In this document: piece by piece, positions 33,685 to 42,637 of the stretch
Numbering within the stretch: position 1 is the stretch's first letter
Layout: every line of letters starts with the position of its first letter
NCBI GenBank assembly: GCA_942492925.1
Contig: OW818641.1
Span: forward strand, 1,116,001-1,180,000
DNA: 64,000 nucleotides
From: QZKY01 sp942492925
GTDB lineage: Bacteria; Pseudomonadota; Gammaproteobacteria; Burkholderiales; Burkholderiaceae_D
Direction: 5' to 3'
Position numbers and translations under genes: made by a program
Notes under the pieces: generated by a model
Seen by the model: the letters and a program-made list of their open reading frames with translations, nothing else
What the model was told of the DNA's origin: nothing
The model's database searches: none

Positions 33685-34620
33685 ATGCCAAAGGCTTCCT
33701 TTCCCACTCGTTTTTTGTCCACGACCTTGCCAGATACGCCGGTCGCGTCGGGCTGTTTCGCTCTCACGGAAGGCTTGGGGGAGCATGCTGCTGCTTTTTC
33801 GCTGGAAGTGCTTTCCGGAGAGGATGCCCTATTGGGCCCTGACATACCGCAGTCTGACGAGGAAGCTGCAACCTTTTTTAACGCGCCCGCGCCCATCTAC
33901 CTCTGCGACGAAGTCACCTCCACTTTCGCTGTCGCGCATGCCTTGGCGCAGGAAGGCAAGTTGCCTCCCTGGGGTGCCGTGCTGGCGGCGTGCCAGACCG
34001 ACGGCAGAGGACAGCTTCGTAGGCGCTGGCAGTCGCCGCGCGGCAATCTGTACGTCACGTTTCGCCTGCCGGATGTCCCGATTTTTCGGACCAGCGCCGC
34101 CGCCATCTTCACGGGCGTGCTGCTGGCCAAGGCTTTTTCTCGCTTGGGTTATCCGCTCCAGCTTAAGTGGCCCAATGATTTGTTGAATCGTGAACAAGCC
34201 AAAACGGCCGGCATTTTGCTGGAAGACAGAGGGGGTATTTTGCTGGCCGGTGTGGGGGTCAATTTGCGTGTTTTGCCAGAGGCTGAGCAGCTGCGCCAGG
34301 AACATGCCACGCTCGCTGGATTGTTACAAAATTTTGATGGAAAACTTTCTCCTTTTGCACCATTTTCTCTATGGAAAACACTTGTAGGAGAGATGATTTC
34401 AGTGTACAAGGAGAGTTTTGCCGCAGGGACTGCTGAAGCCTTGCCTAGCATGGCTGACCCGTTTCTCGCATGGCAAGGTGAAGCTGTCATCGTCTCCAAC
34501 GCAGACGGCTCCAAGCTTAGCGGCAGGCTGGAAGGCATCGGCCTTTCTGGCGGATTATTTTTACTGACTTCTGAAGGAAGATCGCGTGAAATCTTGAGAG
34601 GAAGTCTGGCTCGGGCGTAA
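33685..34620 (+). CDS. birA: Biotin--[acyl-CoA carboxylase] ligase, monofunctional with N-terminal extension
   Basis: Attaches biotin to a lysine of biotin-dependent enzymes. 311 residues. The catalytic domain shows CDEVTSTF (about 74-81), QTDGRGQLRRRWQSPRGNLY (the biotinyl-AMP loop, about 104-123), LKWPNDLL and TAGILLEDRGGILLAGVGVNLRV (ligase core). The C-terminal SH3-like domain follows (GEAVIVSNADGSKLSGRLEGI). There is no helix-turn-helix, so it cannot be the dual repressor form; instead the first ~65 residues are an unusual acidic extension with no motif I recognise. It lies 70 bases ahead of a biotin carboxylase gene with a non-standard biotin site, and is probably dedicated to it. A second, standard birA is likely elsewhere in the genome (inference). 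Confidence 0.88.
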   Translation: MPKASFPTRFLSTTLPDTPVASGCFALTEGLGEHAAAFSLEVLSGEDALLGPDIPQSDEEAATFFNAPAPIYLCDEVTSTFAVAHALAQEGKLPPWGAVLAACQTDGRGQLRRRWQSPRGNLYVTFRLPDVPIFRTSAAAIFTGVLLAKAFSRLGYPLQLKWPNDLLNREQAKTAGILLEDRGGILLAGVGVNLRVLPEAEQLRQEHATLAGLLQNFDGKLSPFAPFSLWKTLVGEMISVYKESFAAGTAEALPSMADPFLAWQGEAVIVSNADGSKLSGRLEGIGLSGGLFLLTSEGRSREILRGSLARA

Positions 34621-34690
34621 GTCGCCCGAAAATGGTTTTTGTTATTGTGCCCCGCTATGTGCGGTTGATAGATAGGAGAGAGAGAGAAGC

Positions 34691-37600
34691 ATGTCCAGGA
34701 AAACGTTTGAACAGGTTGTGCAAGAACTACGTGGAAAACCCATCCTCGTTGCCAACCGAGGGATTCCGGCCCGCCGGATTTGTCGTTCCATTCGCGAAAG
34801 TTTCGATGCGGTTCCCGTGATGACCGCCGCGGACGTCGACAAGACAGCCCCCGCAGCTTCGGCTGCGCAGGAATTGCTGCTGCTCGGCGAAAATCCGCGC
34901 GCCTACCTGGATATCGAACGCATCGTCCGTTTGGCCAAACAACGCGGCATTGTGGCGATTCACCCGGGCTGGGGCTTTGCTTCCGAAAACGAGGACTTCC
35001 CGCGCATTTGTAAAGAAGCGGGCATGATCTTCATCGGCGCCGAAGAAAAACCGATGCGCCTGCTCGGCAACAAGGTGCAAGTACGCGCACTGGCCAAGAC
35101 GCTGGATATTCCGGTCGTGCCGGGTTCCGACGGCGCGGTGGACGTGCCGCTGGCGCGCGATATCGCGAAAAAAATCGGCTTCCCCATCATGCTCAAGGCA
35201 GAAGGTGGTGGCGGCGGTCGCGGCATTTTTGAAGTACACAATGAAGCAGCCATGGAAGACGCCTTCTTCAAGGCGTCCACGATGGCGCAAGCTTCCTTCG
35301 GCAACCCGCACGTGTATGTGGAAAAATTCCTGCGCGACGTGCGACACATCGAAATTCAGGTCATCGCTGACCAACACGGCAATGTTTTTGCGTTTGACGA
35401 GCGCGACTGCAGCTTGCAGCGCAACAATCAGAAGCTCATCGAAATCACCCCGTCGCCGTGGGCGAAGATCACTCCCGAACTGCGTGAAAGACTGAAAGGT
35501 TACGCACGCAAGCTGGTCAAGTCCGTGGGTTACCATTCCGTCGCCACGGTGGAATTCCTGGTCACTTCAGACGGCACGCCGTACCTCATCGAAGTCAACA
35601 CCCGTTTGCAAGTCGAACACGGCATCACCGAATGCCGCTACGGCATCGACCTCGTGGAAGAACAGATCGCGGTGGCCTTCGGCAGCACGCTGCGCTTCAC
35701 CGAAGAAAACACCCGTCCGCTGCACTTCGCGATGCAAGTGCGCGTGAACTGCGAAGATCCGCAAAAAGGTTTCTCGCCGAACTCCGGACTGATCAGCCGT
35801 TACGTTTCGCCGGGCGGTCTGGGCGTGCGTATCGACTCGAACCTGAGCGCCGGTTACGAATTCCCGCCGAACTACGACTCTGCCGGTGCGCTGCTCATCA
35901 CCTACGCGCATGACTGGGCGAAGACCCTCGGCATCATGGAACGTGCGCTCGGCGAATATATCGTCGCTGGCGTGAAGACCACGATCCCGTTCTACCGCAA
36001 AGTGCTGAAATATCCGCTCTTCCGTCAGGGCGAATGTGATACCCGCTTCATCGCATCGCATCCGGATTTGATGGACTATGCTGACGTTGCGCGCGAATCG
36101 GAACGCACCGCGCGTTTGATCGCCGACATTTCCGCGCTCGGCTACAACCGCTTTGTGAAGCTGGGCGAATACCGCACCCGCACCACGCCGCGCATGCCGA
36201 AGTTTGCGCCGGTGTTGCCGCCGATTGCCGATGCGGTTCGCAATGCGCCCTCGCCTTATCCGCGCGGTGACAGAAAAGCACTGCTTTCCTTCATCCGCGA
36301 TTCCGGCTACGTGCATTTCACTGACACCACGCTGCGCGACAACACCCAATCTAACAGCGGTAACCGTTTCCGTCTGGCAGAAGATCTGCTCGTCGCACCA
36401 TATCTGGATAGCTGTAACTTCTTCTCGCTCGAAACTGCTGGCGGCGCGCATTTCCACGTCAACCTGATGGCCAACATGACATCGCCATTCCAGGAAGCCA
36501 CGGAACTGAACCGCATTGCACCGAAGACGCTCAAGCAAATCCTGGTTCGCTCGACCAACGTGCTGGGTTACCGTCCGCAGCCGCGCAACGTCATGCACGC
36601 CACTGCAGAAAAGATATGTGAGGAATGTCACGTCATTCGCAGCTTCGACTTCCTGAACCACATTGAAAACATGAAGCCGTTCGCCGAAGTGGTGTTGCAT
36701 AACAAGAGCGTGGTCTTCGAGCCGTCGCTTTCGCTTACCTACGGTCGCGGCTTCACGGTCGAACACTATCTGAGCGTCACCGAAGAAATTCTGCGCCAGA
36801 CCGCACAAATTCTGGGAACGGATCTGAACGATGCTTCCCGTAACATCATCCTCGGCTTGAAAGACATGGCTGGCAACTGCCCGCCGCACTTCATGCGTGA
36901 GTTGGTTACGGCACTGCGCAAGCAATGGCCGGAACTGGTGCTGCACCATCACCGTCACTTCACCGATGGCCTGTTCATCCCGGCCGTCGCCGAAGCGGCC
37001 AAGGCTGGTGCGCACATCATCGACACCTCGATGGGCGCGGCCATGCGCTGGTACGGTCAGGGCGAAATTCTCTCCACCGCAGCGTATCTGGAAGAAGTCG
37101 GCCTCAAGACCAACCTGAACAAGCCGATGCTCCGCGAAGGCAACTTCGTGCTCAAGCAAATCATGCCGTACTACGACCGCTATACCGCGCCGTACTTCCA
37201 GGGCATTGACTACGATGTGGTCAGCCACGGCATGCCGGGCGGTGCCACGTCTTCTTCGCAGCAAGGTGCGTTCAATCAGGGGTACATCCACCTGTTGCCG
37301 CAGATGCTGCGCTTCCTTGCGGGTCTGCGTCAAATCGTTCACTACCATGACGTGACGCCGGGTTCGCAAATCACCTGGAACACGGCCTTCCTGGGTGTGA
37401 CGGGCGCTTACCGCCGCGGCGGCACTGCAGCAGTGGAACAACTGCTCAACGTGCTGGAACACGTGGCACGCACGCCGGAGAACGAACTCTCCAAGGAAAT
37501 GAAAGACGCGCGTCTGAATATCTACAAGGATTGCAACGACGCTTTCCGCGGATTGCTGCTGGGCGAATACGGCAAACTGCCGCTGGGCTTCCCGCCGGAT

Positions 37601-38401
37601 TGGGTGTACCAAAGTGCCTTCGGTGAAACCTGGAAAGATGCCATCAGCAAGCGCACCGAGCGTTCGCCGCTGGAATCGCTCTCCGACGTGGACTTCGACG
37701 CAGAGCGCGCCGCACTGCACGCGCACCTGCACCGCGAACCCACGGAAGAAGAATTCCTGCTGTACCTGAACCACCCGGCCGACGCGCTGACCACCTTCGA
37801 CTTCCGCATGAACTTCGGCAACCCGAACAACCTGCCGCTGGATGTATGGTTCGAAGGTATGCAGCCGGGCGATGAACTGAACTTCCTGGACAGCCAGGGC
37901 AAACCGCATCAACTCTCGCTCATGAGTATTCGTGCGCCGGACGAAAGCGGCATGTCTATCGTGCGTTATGTGCTGGACTCCGAAATCATGAGTACGGAAG
38001 TACAGGTCACCAAGCCGGGGGCGGGTAAGCTGAACGTTTCCAAGGCCGACCCGGACAATCCGAACCATGTGGGTGCGCCAAGTAACGGCGACCTGTGGGT
38101 GATGTACGTCAGCCCGGGGCAGGTCGTTCGCAAGGGGGACGAGCTGTTCAACATCTCCATCATGAAGCAGGAGAAAGCCGTGATCGCACCAGTGGATGGT
38201 GTCGTCAAGCGCGTACTCAAGACGGCGAACTTCAGCGAAAGCAAACAGATGGTACCGGTGCGCGAAGGCGAACTCATTGTCGAACTCGGTCCGGTCCCCG
38301 CAGTCTGCATCAATCCGGAATGCGGCAAGCCGCTCCCGGCAGACACCTTCACCTTCTGCCCGTTCTGCGGTGCAAAGGCAAAGGCCGACGCGAAGAAATA
38401 A
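34691..38401 (+). CDS. Divergent pyruvate carboxylase-like biotin enzyme with C-terminal zinc ribbon
   Basis: Single-chain biotin-dependent carboxylase of 1236 residues. Biotin carboxylase domain about 15-490 (KAEGGGGGRG glycine loop, ERDCSLQRNNQKLIE, EVNTRLQVEHGITE). Carboxyltransferase domain about 545-840 (FTDTTLRDNTQS in place of DTTFRDAHQS; LKDMAGN; HHHRHFTDG where usual enzymes have HTHDT), then the conserved PYC/OADA C-terminal domain. The biotin carrier domain is at about 1125-1200 with the modified lysine at 1159 in SIMKQEKAV instead of the near-universal AMKM. A zinc ribbon ends the chain: Cys1206, 1211, 1223 and 1226 (Cx4C...CPFC). The likely reaction is pyruvate to oxaloacetate, but another 2-oxo acid is possible. 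AGGAGAGAGAG precedes the ATG; the codon choice is strongly biased, suggesting high expression. Follows birA by 70 bases; ends in a strong terminator. Confidence 0.88.
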   Translation: MSRKTFEQVVQELRGKPILVANRGIPARRICRSIRESFDAVPVMTAADVDKTAPAASAAQELLLLGENPRAYLDIERIVRLAKQRGIVAIHPGWGFASENEDFPRICKEAGMIFIGAEEKPMRLLGNKVQVRALAKTLDIPVVPGSDGAVDVPLARDIAKKIGFPIMLKAEGGGGGRGIFEVHNEAAMEDAFFKASTMAQASFGNPHVYVEKFLRDVRHIEIQVIADQHGNVFAFDERDCSLQRNNQKLIEITPSPWAKITPELRERLKGYARKLVKSVGYHSVATVEFLVTSDGTPYLIEVNTRLQVEHGITECRYGIDLVEEQIAVAFGSTLRFTEENTRPLHFAMQVRVNCEDPQKGFSPNSGLISRYVSPGGLGVRIDSNLSAGYEFPPNYDSAGALLITYAHDWAKTLGIMERALGEYIVAGVKTTIPFYRKVLKYPLFRQGECDTRFIASHPDLMDYADVARESERTARLIADISALGYNRFVKLGEYRTRTTPRMPKFAPVLPPIADAVRNAPSPYPRGDRKALLSFIRDSGYVHFTDTTLRDNTQSNSGNRFRLAEDLLVAPYLDSCNFFSLETAGGAHFHVNLMANMTSPFQEATELNRIAPKTLKQILVRSTNVLGYRPQPRNVMHATAEKICEECHVIRSFDFLNHIENMKPFAEVVLHNKSVVFEPSLSLTYGRGFTVEHYLSVTEEILRQTAQILGTDLNDASRNIILGLKDMAGNCPPHFMRELVTALRKQWPELVLHHHRHFTDGLFIPAVAEAAKAGAHIIDTSMGAAMRWYGQGEILSTAAYLEEVGLKTNLNKPMLREGNFVLKQIMPYYDRYTAPYFQGIDYDVVSHGMPGGATSSSQQGAFNQGYIHLLPQMLRFLAGLRQIVHYHDVTPGSQITWNTAFLGVTGAYRRGGTAAVEQLLNVLEHVARTPENELSKEMKDARLNIYKDCNDAFRGLLLGEYGKLPLGFPPDWVYQSAFGETWKDAISKRTERSPLESLSDVDFDAERAALHAHLHREPTEEEFLLYLNHPADALTTFDFRMNFGNPNNLPLDVWFEGMQPGDELNFLDSQGKPHQLSLMSIRAPDESGMSIVRYVLDSEIMSTEVQVTKPGAGKLNVSKADPDNPNHVGAPSNGDLWVMYVSPGQVVRKGDELFNISIMKQEKAVIAPVDGVVKRVLKTANFSESKQMVPVREGELIVELGPVPAVCINPECGKPLPADTFTFCPFCGAKAKADAKK

Positions 38402-38422
38402 GCCGACAAGTTTCATTGGTAA

Positions 38423-38456
38423 AAAACCCCACCAGAGCGATCTGGTGGGGTTTTTG
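38423..38456 (+). terminator. Strong terminator of the carboxylase gene
   Basis: AAAAACCCCACCAGA-GCGA-TCTGGTGGGGTTTTTG: ten-base stem with GCGA tetraloop and T-run. Confidence 0.95.
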
Positions 38457-38944
38457 TTTGAGTGCTTGTCTTTGCATTACGAATTCAACACATGAGGTCA
38501 ATGCGCTAAAAAAGTGAGGGCCCCATTCCTGCCAAGAGCGTCAAATTGATGGCGGGCCAGTACTTTCTCACGGGTTCGTTTTTTTGTCGCATGACGCAGT
38601 GAGGCCTTTCCTGAATTTCGCTTCACCATCAAGTTACTCTGGCTGGCCGCCCTCTGATCAGTTTGCAAGCCAGCCTCTTCGTCATGGCGTAAATGAAGTT
38701 TACCCTCATGAATTTGATGAACATCAAAGAAGGCGAAAAATTGGATGAGATTTTTTTCGCGTCTTTGCTGGGGCGGTAGACTGTTGGATATTTGTCGAAT
38801 GATGACATCAAGCAAGGCCGTATGATCAAAAACATGGGATAAAGACGCAAGTGGGGCGACAACGGATTGTTTGAGTGGACGTGCTTATTCCGAGCAGTGT
38901 GGTGGATGCTGCAGTAAGGCGCGATACGAGACCGTGGAGGGAGT
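38457..38944. other. Intergenic region with an unsupported 105-codon minus-strand frame
   Basis: About 490 bases between the carboxylase terminator and the ErcA-like gene. A minus-strand frame of 105 codons (38498-38815) is open, with a Gln/His/Arg-rich product (PPQQRREKNLIQFFAFFDVH and so on) that I do not recognise; no good ribosome site precedes it. A second overlapping minus-strand frame (38629-38988) is equally anonymous. This could be a decayed gene. The last 60 bases contain the upstream region of the next gene, which has a strong GGAGGGAG ribosome site. Confidence 0.35.
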
Positions 38945-40102
38945 ATGGCTTTGTACGAGATGCGCAAGTTTGTCGCTCCGGAATTCATATTTGGTGTCGG
39001 CTCACGACGGCGTGTCGGGCATTACGCACGCAACATGATGGCAAGACGCGCCTTTGTCGTCAGCGACGCAGGCGTGATTGCAGCCGGATGGCTCAAGGAC
39101 GTGTTGTCCGATCTGGCCGAGGTTGGCGTTGAGTCGGTGGTGTTCAAGGACCTCACGCCTAATCCCAAGTCGCATGAAGTGATGGCAGGCGCGGACCTGT
39201 TCGCGCGGGAACATTGCGACATTATCGTGGCGCTGGGCGGCGGCAGCGTGATTGATTGCGCCAAGGCGATTGGCATTGTGCATACCAATGGCAGTCATGT
39301 GATGGCATTCGAGGGCGTTGATTTGGTGAAAGTGCCCGGCCCACCGTTAATCTGCATTCCGACGACTTCAGGAACGGCGGCAGACATTTCGCAATTCTGC
39401 ATTATCGTGAACGAAGCCGAGCGATACAAAATGGCGATCATCAGCAAAACGGTCATTCCGGATGTGGCGCTGATTGACCCGGAAACCACGCTCACCATGG
39501 ATCCGTACCTCACGGCGTGCAGCGGGCTGGATGCGCTGACGCATGCCATCGAAGCATACGTGTCAACGGCTAGTTCGCCGATTGTGGATGCGCATGCGCT
39601 GGCAGCCATTCGACTGGTATCGAACAATCTTGAAAAAGCGGTGACGGTGCCGGACGATCTGTCTGCGCGAGAAAACATGTCACTGGCAAGCTTGCACGCG
39701 GGACTAGCGTTTTCCAATGCCAGCCTGGGCGCGGTGCACGCGCTGGCGCATTCGTTGGGGGGCTATCTCGATTTGCCACACGGCGAATGCAATGCCTTGC
39801 TGCTGGAGCATGTGGTGCGTTTCAACATGCCGGCTGCGACGGAACGTTATCGACAGATCGGCGAAGCGATGGAGCTGGATGTGAAAGGTGCCAGCGAACA
39901 GGATTTATCCCGACGGATTACCGAAACCCTGTCGGCCTTGCGTCAGCGCGTTGGCGTGGTTGGCGGATTAGCGATGCGTGGGGTGCGTATGACGGACATT
40001 CCCGAATTGATTACCCATGCGGTCAATGACGCTTGCATCGTCACCAACCCCAGGCACATCAATGCCACCGACGTGAAGACGATTTATGCCGAAGCTACCT
40101 GA
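38945..40102 (+). CDS. ErcA-like iron-containing alcohol dehydrogenase
   Basis: Group III metal-dependent alcohol dehydrogenase of 385 residues. The NAD loop ALGGGSVIDCAKAIG is at about 98-112. All four iron ligands are present: Asp and His in GLDALTHAIEAY and the two His in AVHALAHSLGG and DLPHGECNALLLEHVV. The start EMRKFVAPEFIFGVGSRRR and the segment DLVKVPGPPLICIPTTSGT are characteristic of ErcA, a regulatory dehydrogenase-like protein needed for ethanol oxidation control in Pseudomonas aeruginosa. Strong ribosome site (GGAGGGAGT). It overlaps the following PAS-GGDEF-EAL gene by 17 bases, so a signalling role, perhaps reporting alcohol or aldehyde levels, is more likely than a purely catabolic one; that is inference. 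Confidence 0.9.
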   Translation: MALYEMRKFVAPEFIFGVGSRRRVGHYARNMMARRAFVVSDAGVIAAGWLKDVLSDLAEVGVESVVFKDLTPNPKSHEVMAGADLFAREHCDIIVALGGGSVIDCAKAIGIVHTNGSHVMAFEGVDLVKVPGPPLICIPTTSGTAADISQFCIIVNEAERYKMAIISKTVIPDVALIDPETTLTMDPYLTACSGLDALTHAIEAYVSTASSPIVDAHALAAIRLVSNNLEKAVTVPDDLSARENMSLASLHAGLAFSNASLGAVHALAHSLGGYLDLPHGECNALLLEHVVRFNMPAATERYRQIGEAMELDVKGASEQDLSRRITETLSALRQRVGVVGGLAMRGVRMTDIPELITHAVNDACIVTNPRHINATDVKTIYAEAT

Positions 40103-42260
40103 TCCGAATGACTGGGACTCGCGCAAGGCTCGCGTCATCGGCCTGGGTGAGCGTTCTTTCCACAAGAGTTACTATCCACAGCTTCGGGAGAATCTCGATC
40201 GGCTGGAGCGTTTCCGGACGTTGCTGGATTGCACGAGTGATTTTGTCGTGCTGGTAGCCTTGCCCGAGGCACGCATTGCTGATGCGAATGCCGCTTTGGG
40301 CAATTTGTTGGGCAAGCCTGTTGCAAATTTGATCGGGCAGCCGTTTGCGTCACTTGGTTTTGGAAAAGCGGGAGAAGCCCTGAACCAATTGCTTGAGGAT
40401 ATGGATTCCGGCGCGCAGGATGATGTGGTGAGCAGTCAGCATGTTGAGGTGGAATTGGTGCGCGGAACGGAAGGGCTCTGGCTGGAATTGACCTGTCATG
40501 CGGCCAGATTGGATGATCGTTTTTATGGTGTGATTGTCGGACGCGATGTCACCGAGCGCAAGCGCGTCCACGAGATGCTTGCTGGATTGTTGGTGGAAAA
40601 AGAAGCTTTGCTCGACAATGCCGTCATCGGCATGGCCATGCTGCGGGATCGGATCATTGTTTCGTGTAATCGCCGTTTTGAAGCGATTTTCGGTTTTCCG
40701 GATGGTGCGCTGCTTGGGCAATCTGTGCGGGCGTTATATAAAGCCGAAGAAGATTATTCCGTGACGGGCAGGGATGCTTACCGCGCCTTGAAAAGCGGAC
40801 AGAATTTTGCGGCGACCGTCATGCTGGTGCGCCAGGGCGGCAATGCCTTCTGGTGCGAAGTGGCGGGGCGGGCCATCGATCCTGCGCATCCGTTGGAAGG
40901 CAGTATCTGGACGTTTACCGATGTGACGGAGCGCAAACAGGCAGAAGACCGTGCCAATTTTCTGGCGTATCACGATGCGCTGACGGGATTGCCCAATCAA
41001 CTATTATTGCGAGATCGTCTGGAACAAGCCATGGCTTTTTCCAATCGCAATGGCACAAAAATCGCGCTGATCGTGATCGACTTGGATCGATTCAAGATGT
41101 TGAACGATTTTTTTGGACATCAGGCAGGCAACCGGATGTTGGTCGATATCGCATCCAGAATGGCGAAAGGGCTGCGGACGACGGACACCCTCAGCCGACA
41201 GGGCGGAGACGAATTTATCTTGCTCTTGACCGATATGGTCGAAACGGATGCCGTCGTAGGATTTTTGGGGATGTTCATGAACCAGTTGCGAGAGCCTTTT
41301 TGGGTTGACGACAACGAATTCACGGTGACCTGTTCGGCTGGCATTGCCATTTACCCTGAAGACGGTTCGGACTTCGATACCTTGCTGAAAAAATCCGACA
41401 TGGCCATGTATCGCGCCAAGGATGCAGGACGTAATACCTATCGGTTTTTCAACGAAGAAATGAACAGCGAAGCGGCCGAGCTGATGACCATGCATGCCGG
41501 TCTGTGGCGGGCGCTGGAGAACAAACAGTTTGTCTTGCACTACCAGCCACAGTTTGAGATTGAAACCGGCAAGCTGGTCGGCGCCGAAGCGCTGGTGCGC
41601 TGGCAGCACCCGGAACTTGGGCTGGTATCGCCTTTGCGATTTATCCCCGTGGCCGAAGAAACTGGATTGATCGTGCCGATTGGCGACTGGGTCTTGCGGG
41701 AAGCATGTCGTGATCTTGCGCGCTGGCGAGATGCAGGTATTCGTGTTCCCGCTGTAAGCGTCAACCTTTCTGGGGTGCAGTTCAAGCGAGGCGAGATTGC
41801 GTATTCGGTTGCGCAGGCGCTTGAGGAGTCAGGCGTCGATCCACGCATGCTTGAACTTGAACTGACCGAATCGATACTGATACGCGATACCGACAATGTG
41901 CTGGCGACGGCCAAAAGGTTGAAGAACATGGGGGTCAATTTATCGATTGACGATTTTGGCACGGGTTATTCCAGTCTTTCCTATCTCAAGCGCTTCGATG
42001 TGAATAAGCTGAAAATCGATCGTTCATTTGTTCGTGACCTGGTCACAGATTCGGAAGATGCTGCGATCGTTCTGGCCATCATTCAAATGGCGCGCAGCCT
42101 CGGTCTGAAAACCATTGCCGAAGGCGTCGAGACAAAAGCGGTACTGGACATTTTGCGCACCTACGGTTGCGACGAAGCGCAAGGCTATTATTGCGGGCGC
42201 CCGATGCCGACGGATGAGTTTTTGCGCTTCTTCGTTGCGCATTCGTCTTCTCACTGTTGA
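40086..42260 (+). CDS. Soluble PAS-PAS-GGDEF-EAL protein
   Basis: Cytoplasmic c-di-GMP enzyme of 724 residues without membrane segments. The N-terminal 45 residues form a distinctive element (VIGLGERSFHKSYYPQLREN then LDRLERFRTLLD), PAS1 about 43-155, PAS2 about 165-285, GGDEF about 290-455 and EAL about 470-715. The cyclase motif RQGGDEF (371-377) keeps the inhibitory RTTD five residues ahead; EALVRWQHPE starts at 501 and DDFGTGYSSLSYLKRF follows, so both catalytic domains look active. Its ATG overlaps the last 17 bases of the ErcA-like gene in another frame, and has only a weak ribosome site, implying translational coupling. I recall a similar GLGExSxxKSYYP element on other PAS proteins; this recollection needs a search. 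Downstream there is no clear terminator. Confidence 0.93.
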   Translation: MPKLPDPNDWDSRKARVIGLGERSFHKSYYPQLRENLDRLERFRTLLDCTSDFVVLVALPEARIADANAALGNLLGKPVANLIGQPFASLGFGKAGEALNQLLEDMDSGAQDDVVSSQHVEVELVRGTEGLWLELTCHAARLDDRFYGVIVGRDVTERKRVHEMLAGLLVEKEALLDNAVIGMAMLRDRIIVSCNRRFEAIFGFPDGALLGQSVRALYKAEEDYSVTGRDAYRALKSGQNFAATVMLVRQGGNAFWCEVAGRAIDPAHPLEGSIWTFTDVTERKQAEDRANFLAYHDALTGLPNQLLLRDRLEQAMAFSNRNGTKIALIVIDLDRFKMLNDFFGHQAGNRMLVDIASRMAKGLRTTDTLSRQGGDEFILLLTDMVETDAVVGFLGMFMNQLREPFWVDDNEFTVTCSAGIAIYPEDGSDFDTLLKKSDMAMYRAKDAGRNTYRFFNEEMNSEAAELMTMHAGLWRALENKQFVLHYQPQFEIETGKLVGAEALVRWQHPELGLVSPLRFIPVAEETGLIVPIGDWVLREACRDLARWRDAGIRVPAVSVNLSGVQFKRGEIAYSVAQALEESGVDPRMLELELTESILIRDTDNVLATAKRLKNMGVNLSIDDFGTGYSSLSYLKRFDVNKLKIDRSFVRDLVTDSEDAAIVLAIIQMARSLGLKTIAEGVETKAVLDILRTYGCDEAQGYYCGRPMPTDEFLRFFVAHSSSHC

Positions 42261-42637
42261 TGTACGGACTCTGAAAAAATTCGTCGCGTCTGCCGTTCGA
42301 AAGGCCGATTTTTCTTGCTAGCGCCTGAAACAGCGACGTTACCCTTCTCTAATGAAAAGACTAATCTTGCTGGTCGTGTCGTTAACATGGCGTATTAAAA
42401 CGATTTCATCTTGACAATTGGCAACAGTTAATTGCGCCAAATGGGCTGCCTTTGGAGGCTTGTTTCGCCTTTTGATAAGGTGTGCTGCCAATACAATGGT
42501 ACGAGTCTGATGTATGTCGAACCTCCTTCGGTGAGGACTTGACGCAACAAGGATTTTGCAGCGATGTTAATAACGTAGTCAGGCATCGATAATGGCGCCC
42601 CGAAATGGCGGTAAGTGGAAATCATCAAGGAAAACCT
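42261..42637. other. Intergenic region before the chemoreceptor gene
   Basis: About 380 bases. No gene supported. The sequence around 42340-42420 is AT-richer and probably holds the chemoreceptor promoter (possibly a flagellar sigma-28 promoter, but I cannot place a convincing TAAA-N15-GCCGATAA match). Confidence 0.4.

Noticed and set aside
35567..38416. 949-codon open frame antisense to the carboxylase gene
   Set aside because: It is the mirror of a gene with strong codon bias; its product is His/Arg/Val-rich with no recognisable domain, and the sense strand has a complete carboxylase.
38498..38815. 105-codon minus-strand frame considered as a hypothetical protein or transposase remnant
   Set aside because: No transposase motif, inverted repeats or ribosome site; described only as part of the intergenic region.
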